58,327 bases of DNA, taken from contig MHGA01000046.1 of the NCBI GenBank assembly GCA_001804415.1, positions 1 to 58,327 of the forward strand, written 5' to 3'. Position numbers and translations under genes: made by a program. Shown piece after piece: positions 53,259 through 58,327 of this stretch (positions are counted from its first letter, which is position 1; every line of letters starts with the position of its first letter). Origin of the DNA: Candidatus Aquivivens invisus (GTDB taxonomy: Bacteria > Omnitrophota > Gorgyraeia > Aquiviventales > Aquiviventaceae). The notes beneath the pieces were generated by a model. That model had not been told where the DNA came from, made no database searches, and was given only the letters and a program-made list of their open reading frames with translations.

Positions 53259-54043
53259 AAGGATTGCTCCACGCGCGTCTGCTCCAGCCACGACTGAAAG
53301 GCCTCAGCCGATTCGATGGTGACGTAGCCGCGCATCCGGTAATGCCCGAGGCCGCACAGCTCCGCGCACACCATCTCCACCTGCCCCGGCTTGATCGGCT
53401 GCACCCAGAGGCGCCCGGTCAATCCCGGCACCGCATCCAGCTTCATCCGGAACTGCGGCACGAAGAAGCTGTGGATGACGTCTTTGGACTTCAGGTGCAC
53501 CAGCGCCACCTGGTCGACCGGCAGATGGAGCTGGTTGATCAGCTCCAGATCATCCTCGGTGTGCAATCGCCCGTCAGGCCCCGCGTAGCGCACGTTCCAC
53601 GCAAACTGCTCCGCGGTGATCTCCACCTCCAGCTGGTGCGCCGGCGGAGTGCCTCGAATGTGGGCCCACACCCGCTGGCTGGCAAACGCCAGGGACGTCA
53701 CGATGATCGCGGGGATCACCGTCCAGATCACCTCAGCGCTGCGACAGCCGTGGACGTAGGCGGCGCGCGGGTTGGCCGGCTGCCGGTAGCGGATGAGAAA
53801 CCACAGCAAGGCGCCCTCGACGAGCAGGAAGATGATCCCGGTGATCCACAGGATCACCAGAAACATCTGATCGACCTGGCTGCCGACCGAGGAAAGGTTG
53901 TCCGGAAACCACACCCTCGCGGAGCCGGCCCACGCTGGATCAGCACCAAGCACCAAGCAGTACGCAGTAAGCAAAAGTGCTTTGAAATTTCTTACGGCCG
54001 ACGAGCCGACGAGCCGACGAGCCCAACACATCAATTCATCCAC
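53255..54043 (-). CDS. coxB: Cytochrome c oxidase subunit II
   Basis: A 262-aa (or 258-aa from ATG 54031) subunit with a signal peptide, two membrane helices (about 57-80 and 100-120) and a CuA domain: VIHSFFVPQF and CAELCGLGHYRM supply His, two Cys, Glu, His and Met ligands. There is no haem c motif, so this is aa3-like rather than fused caa3. The signal peptide is encoded by two repeat tracts, GGCTCGTC-type octamers (ARRLVGSSA) and AGCACCA-type heptamers (TAYCLVLGA). Confidence 0.93.
   Translation of the reverse strand: MDELMCWARRLVGSSAVRNFKALLLTAYCLVLGADPAWAGSARVWFPDNLSSVGSQVDQMFLVILWITGIIFLLVEGALLWFLIRYRQPANPRAAYVHGCRSAEVIWTVIPAIIVTSLAFASQRVWAHIRGTPPAHQLEVEITAEQFAWNVRYAGPDGRLHTEDDLELINQLHLPVDQVALVHLKSKDVIHSFFVPQFRMKLDAVPGLTGRLWVQPIKPGQVEMVCAELCGLGHYRMRGYVTIESAEAFQSWLEQTRVEQSL
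53942..53969. repeat. Heptamer repeat (AGCACCA/AGCAGTA) in the CoxB signal peptide
   Basis: AGCACCA x2, AGCAGTA and CGCAGTA encode the hydrophobic core LTAYCLVLGA on the minus strand. Confidence 0.8.
53997..54020. repeat. Octamer repeat (GCCGACGA x3) at the CoxB N-terminus
   Basis: Three exact GCCGACGA units encode the basic n-region (ARRLVGSSA) of the CoxB signal peptide. Confidence 0.85.
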
Positions 54044-54055
54044 GCGCGTCAGTCG

Positions 54056-54862
54056 TTACTGCGCCTTGAATTCGAAGGCGACCGAGCCGGTTTCTCCGTC
54101 GCCGACCGTCACGGTCTGGGTCTGCTCGCCGTACTTCTCGTGCCACGCCGCCACCGTGTAGGTCCCGGCCGGCAACCCGGCGAGACTGAAGGTGCCCTCA
54201 TCCCCGGTCACCGCGAAATAGGGATGCGCCACCACTCCGATGTAGGCCGCCATCCAGGGATGCACGTTGCACACGCACTTGACCATGATCTCCGGCGCGG
54301 CGAACTGTTTCGAGGTCTTCATCCCTTTGGTGGGTTGGGCGAGGTTGAACGGCTTGCTCTTCGTCGCTTTGCAGTTGACGTTATGCAACGTCGCATCGCT
54401 GTTGACGATCGAAAGCTCCTGGCCGACCTGGACGCCGAAGACATGGGGCTCGTACATGCACCCGTGCTGATTCAAGGTCGCCGCCGACGCCGGCGCTGCA
54501 AACGATTTCCCTTCCAGACCCTGTTGGACATACACGAAGACGTGCTTGAGCGTGCCGTTGGCGTTCACAACGACTTCCGGCTTGTGGACGGCGTCCGTGT
54601 GTTGCAGCGCGCACTGGGGATCCGCGTCCATCTTCACGCGCTCAGCCGCCGGCGGCGCGCCGCTGAAGGCGACGCGCCCGGTGATCGCCGCACTGCCGGA
54701 CGGCTGGGCTGTGGCCGGATCCTCGGGGGCCTGCGCCAGTTGAAGGGGTCGCGCGGCCGTGTTGGACTTCGCCGAAGCCTCCTGCGGCTTGCCGCCTCCG
54801 CAGCCGATGGCCACGACCAGCGCAGCCAGTGTGACGAATTGAGCCCGTGGAGCAGATGCCAT
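54056..54862 (-). CDS. Cupredoxin-like lipoprotein with carboxypeptidase-regulatory-like tail
   Basis: A 268-aa protein with lipobox AIGC near residue 21 and a low-complexity spacer. A cupredoxin-like core follows: His in NSDATLHNVNC and the C-x2-H-x2-M copper loop in CVCNVHPWMAAY near residue 203. The C-terminal part (GTFSLAGLPAGTYTVAAWHEKYG, quoted in part) is carboxypeptidase-regulatory-like. It may pass electrons to, or copper into, the oxidase encoded next. Confidence 0.8.
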   Translation of the reverse strand: MASAPRAQFVTLAALVVAIGCGGGKPQEASAKSNTAARPLQLAQAPEDPATAQPSGSAAITGRVAFSGAPPAAERVKMDADPQCALQHTDAVHKPEVVVNANGTLKHVFVYVQQGLEGKSFAAPASAATLNQHGCMYEPHVFGVQVGQELSIVNSDATLHNVNCKATKSKPFNLAQPTKGMKTSKQFAAPEIMVKCVCNVHPWMAAYIGVVAHPYFAVTGDEGTFSLAGLPAGTYTVAAWHEKYGEQTQTVTVGDGETGSVAFEFKAQ

Positions 54863-54874
54863 GGTCCGTTCCTC

Positions 54875-56386
54875 CTAGCGAGTTTTGATCACCAACCCGA
54901 GTCCAGCCACGAGGACGACGGACGCGATCGCCCAGATCGCCCCGCCGCCTCCCTGCGTCTTGGACGGAGCAGCCTCATGGCCCTGGCCGCGCGTCTTCGG
55001 CGGCCGCAGCACCACATCGATCCACATCGACACCGCCCGCTGGCTGGGGTTGCCGCCGTCCCACACGACAAACCCAACCGGCACGATCGCCTGAGCGTCC
55101 AGTTGCGCAGCACCAGGCACATCCGTTGGGGCGAGGGGCCGCGTGATCACCACCGTCCATTCCCCGTCGAGGTAGGCCGCGCGGCTTTCCCGAACCGTCC
55201 CAGCGATCGTCCCATCGAAGAGGGTACTAAAGTCCTTCGCCACCGCTTCACGCGCCTCTCCCGCAGTCTGTGCAGCACTCCACAGGCACAGATCAAGCGA
55301 CGGGGTATCGCGAAGCGGCCACGTCTGCAGGCTCACCACATCGCCGCCGAGGCCTTGCGGCAGCAGCGCCACCGCCAGCGCATCGGCCGGAGTCCCTCGG
55401 TCGTCGCTTGTGTCGTTCCACATGAGTCGCAGCCCCATCGCCTCCCCATTATGAAGGACCCAGACCGACAACCGCGTCACCGTCTGTGGCGCGTTGATCT
55501 GCCCTTGCGTGTCCACGACAGCGCGCAAGCGCGCATCCGCGCGGGGAGCCTCCTGCCAGCGGGGATCGTCCGGATCCTCGGGCAGCGGTCCCTCGAGGCG
55601 GCGGGCGTGCGCGATCATCGTCGAGGCGATGTCCCGCTGCAATGACCGGACATAGTACGCCAGCTGCCAGGCGTCGTCCGTCGAGACCGCCTCGGCATAC
55701 GAGGGCATCGGGGTGCCGTCGATGCCGGTGAGCATGCGCGCGACGATATCCCGCGGACGGTTGCCGCCCCGATAACTCCATCCCTCGGTCAGATCCTTCG
55801 GACGCGTCGGCCGTCCCCAGTTATCCACGAGGGTTGCGGCTGACGGCCCGTTGCCACGGCCGCCGAGGCCGTGGCAGGCGGCGCACCCGAGCTTCTCATA
55901 GACCGCGTGGCCCTGCGCGTGATCGGCCCGTTTGGGGCCGGGGTCCGTGCCGAGATTCACGGACTCGGGCGGCGCGTCCGTGAACGCCGCGGAGAGGCTT
56001 GTGAGGTACGCGACCAACTGCCAGCGCGCCCCCTCATCCAGATGACTCCAGTCCGGCATGCCGGTTCCCGGCAATCCGTTGGTGAGGGTGTTGAAGAGAT
56101 CCTCATCGGTCGGCGTGGTGCCTGTGGCGGTGGAACGGAATTTGAAGATCCCTTCGGTCAGATCGCGGGGACGTGGGTAGAGACGTTTGGCATCGTACCC
56201 ATCGCCTCGGCCTTCGACGCCGTGACACCGGGCGCAGTGCTGCTGGTAGGCCGCCCGTCCGACGGCCAGATCGGGCGATGGCCGGTGGCCTGCGATCGTC
56301 TCGGCCACGGCCGAGGGCGCAACAAGCACGGCGCTCTCCACGAGAGGGAGGAGGAGCAGCGCCGCTCGATGGACCAGGGATCTCAC
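54875..56386 (-). CDS. Dihaem c-type cytochrome with ethylbenzene-dehydrogenase-like haem domain
   Basis: A 503-aa exported protein: signal peptide (1-28), two haem c motifs CARCH near residue 51 and CAACH near 168 with distal methionines in GTGMPDW and GTPMPSY, then an EB_dh-like b-haem domain (about 270-460: VTRLSVWVLHNGEAMGLRLMWND, quoted in part) and a C-terminal membrane anchor. It probably feeds electrons to the oxidase. The start is GTG 56386. A strong promoter lies at 56429-56457, making this the first gene of the cox operon. Confidence 0.85.
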   Translation of the reverse strand: MRSLVHRAALLLLPLVESAVLVAPSAVAETIAGHRPSPDLAVGRAAYQQHCARCHGVEGRGDGYDAKRLYPRPRDLTEGIFKFRSTATGTTPTDEDLFNTLTNGLPGTGMPDWSHLDEGARWQLVAYLTSLSAAFTDAPPESVNLGTDPGPKRADHAQGHAVYEKLGCAACHGLGGRGNGPSAATLVDNWGRPTRPKDLTEGWSYRGGNRPRDIVARMLTGIDGTPMPSYAEAVSTDDAWQLAYYVRSLQRDIASTMIAHARRLEGPLPEDPDDPRWQEAPRADARLRAVVDTQGQINAPQTVTRLSVWVLHNGEAMGLRLMWNDTSDDRGTPADALAVALLPQGLGGDVVSLQTWPLRDTPSLDLCLWSAAQTAGEAREAVAKDFSTLFDGTIAGTVRESRAAYLDGEWTVVITRPLAPTDVPGAAQLDAQAIVPVGFVVWDGGNPSQRAVSMWIDVVLRPPKTRGQGHEAAPSKTQGGGGAIWAIASVVLVAGLGLVIKTR

Positions 56387-56428
56387 GGGAACAACCTGAT
56401 TGGCTGCGCGGCGACACGATGCGATGTC

Positions 56429-56453
56429 ATTCTATCCAAGGAACGGAGGGGCG

Positions 56454-56457
<4 letters not shown>
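56429..56457 (-). promoter_or_regulatory. Promoter of the cytochrome oxidase operon
   Basis: TTGACG (56457-56452), a 17-base spacer and TAGAAT (56434-56429). The -35 contains the lpxD stop codon (56456-56454). The start near 56422 gives a 35-base leader. Confidence 0.75.
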
Positions 56458-57500
<1,043 letters not shown>

Positions 57501-57558
57501 CGTCGGTTCCGTACCGTTAGGATAGCACAGCTTGGTCGACGAGACCACGAAAAAACCG

Positions 57559-57834
57559 TCAGAGGGCCTTGAAGAAGCGCCTGACCTGATCGTGGCTTCC
57601 GTAGAGGACGTACTGGATTAGATCCCCGGAGCGCCGATAGATGACTCGCATCTGGATGTCCGAGCGAAACTCGAAGTAGTCATCCCGGAGATGGGTGAGC
57701 CCCAAACCCTTCGGCCAGTGGTGGTGTTCCATAGCGGACTGGAATTTCTCGATGGCCTTCAGCAGCTTGGACGCTTGAGCGCGGGAGAGGTGGCGAGAGG
57801 TGTCGAGGAAGGACGGCTGATACGCATATCGCAT
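57559..57834 (-). CDS. RelE/ParE-superfamily toxin
   Basis: A 91-aa basic protein with the RelE-like pattern LLKAIEKFQ, LRDDYFEFRSDIQMRVIYRR and YVLYGSHDQVRRFF, resembling YafQ/HigB mRNA-cleaving toxins. Its ATG overlaps the antitoxin stop by one base (TGATG), the usual arrangement of an operon with antitoxin first. Confidence 0.85.
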   Translation of the reverse strand: MRYAYQPSFLDTSRHLSRAQASKLLKAIEKFQSAMEHHHWPKGLGLTHLRDDYFEFRSDIQMRVIYRRSGDLIQYVLYGSHDQVRRFFKAL

Positions 57835-58124
57835 CAGCCACGGCCGAGATGACGCTTCAGGTAACGCAGCGAATCGGCCGCGTTGTCGCAGGTGGCCGCG
57901 GGCGTCTCGGCAGCCAGCCGCTCAATCTGCTTCCACTCAACCTCCGTGAAGGGATCGCTAGAGGGCACTGGTTCGATCCGGGTGAGCGCCACACGGCCGC
58001 CTTGGACCACAAACCCCACGAGATCGTGCTGTGCCTTCAGATGCAGGGCTTCCCGCACCACCTTAGGGAGGGTGACTTGAGCCTTCGCTCCGACTGGCGA
58101 GGTGATGATTTTGGTCGTCATCAT
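57834..58124 (-). CDS. AbrB/MazE-type antitoxin
   Basis: A 96-aa protein with an N-terminal SpoVT-AbrB DNA-binding domain (SPVGAKAQVTLPKVVREAL) and an acidic C-terminus that should bind the toxin. I chose the ATG pair at 58124/58121 behind GGAG. An imperfect promoter (TTGACG, 18-base spacer, TACGTT) lies upstream, and the pair probably represses itself there. Confidence 0.85.
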   Translation of the reverse strand: MMTTKIITSPVGAKAQVTLPKVVREALHLKAQHDLVGFVVQGGRVALTRIEPVPSSDPFTEVEWKQIERLAAETPAATCDNAADSLRYLKRHLGRG

Positions 58125-58235
58125 TTCTCCTGAATTCTCGGATTTCCAACTATAAACGTACCACGAGACTCTTGGTTCCGTCAAGGCACAAGAGGGCTCA
58201 GGCGACATGCCGGAACCCTCTCAATGAAGATCGTC

Positions 58236-58285
58236 ACCCCCACTGGTTTGCCCCGCTTCGCGGGCCAAACCAAAGCCGTGGGGGT
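58236..58285. repeat. Two-tier hairpin at the right edge
   Basis: ACCCCCAC (58236-58243) pairs with GTGGGGGT (58278-58285), and TGGTTTG pairs with CAAACCA, capped by CCCG/CGGG around CTTCG. Its reverse complement resembles the 18617-18663 hairpin (CCCCACGGCTT near one arm in both). The remaining 58125-58327 stretch has no gene that I can see. Confidence 0.7.
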
Positions 58286-58327
58286 ACTCATCCAAGCCCC
58301 CAAGATCACCACACATCAAAAGCCCCC

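Noticed and set aside
53264-55645. 793-aa open frame on the plus strand opposite coxB, the cupredoxin gene and the dihaem cytochrome gene
   Set aside because: It spans three well-supported minus-strand genes with clear catalytic motifs, has Arg/His-rich composition typical of antisense frames in GC-rich DNA, and shows no recognisable domain.

Overview
This 58 kb window is a GC-rich, densely coded stretch of a bacterial chromosome. Gram-negative character is supported by lpxD, several lipoproteins and Sec-type signal peptides, and an aerobic haem-copper oxidase cluster. There are no rRNA or tRNA genes and no CRISPR array that I can see. Genes sit in long runs joined by 1-17 base overlaps (ATGA, TGATG). 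A TIGR04073-like secreted protein, many heptamer repeats and the mixed gene content suggest an uncultured lineage (Omnitrophota, Nitrospirota and NC10 are guesses); the taxonomy is not provable from here.

Layout. 1-1212: a possible fragment of an integron cassette array read leftwards, with two attC-like palindromes around a low-GC secreted-protein gene and no integrase. 1321-5896: a Gld-type ABC exporter operon (ATPase, permease, GldG-like, DUF4340). 5893-10573 (minus): CDP-alcohol phosphatidyltransferase, periplasmic FKBP isomerase, ECF sigma factor with a partner membrane protein, a DRRED-repeat secreted protein and two lipoproteins, one resembling an M48 protease without its catalytic residues. 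10604-11125: remnant of a recombinase-associated HTH gene. 11132-18552 (minus): a promoter and a riboswitch-like leader with built-in terminator, then a 42-aa membrane protein, an NhaD-type antiporter, a membrane-anchored HAMP-OtsA fusion, OtsB, a TM_helix channel-like protein, DUF5752 and TreT. This is an ion/osmotic stress operon with two trehalose routes. 18702-26200 (minus): Rrf2 regulator, SufC-B-D, Rieske ferredoxin, SufS, SufU, SufT and cysteine synthase, an Fe-S assembly operon behind a consensus promoter.

26266-36224 (minus): secreted subtilase with a propeller-like tail, glycine oxidase, stand-alone LigD phosphoesterase, a coupled FIST-permease-Apt trio, and a secreted phosphatase with an unknown partner. 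36253-39341 (plus): Ski2-like helicase and an M48 lipoprotein. 39292-40395 (minus): MtnA. 40480-45579: an arginine-to-glutamate locus. P5C and proline dehydrogenases face an ornithine-cyclodeaminase-type LOR/SDH protein and an arginine-dihydrolase-type amidinotransferase, which together match the two halves of the cyanobacterial fusion enzyme AgrE/ArgZ. 45565-48343 (minus): PCD, GreA, an ATP-grasp-like protein and the TIGR04073-like protein. 48393-56457 (minus): an A2-type cytochrome oxidase cluster with fused CtaA-CtaB, SCO, DUF420, a cupredoxin lipoprotein and a dihaem EB_dh protein. 56454-58124 (minus): LpxD and a RelE/AbrB toxin-antitoxin pair.

The most unusual layer is a set of 6-8 bp tandem repeat tracts with different unit sequences, mostly between 30 and 54 kb. 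Several lie inside genes and encode the hydrophobic core of signal peptides, the linker of the CtaA-CtaB fusion, and the last residues and stop codon of CoxA.
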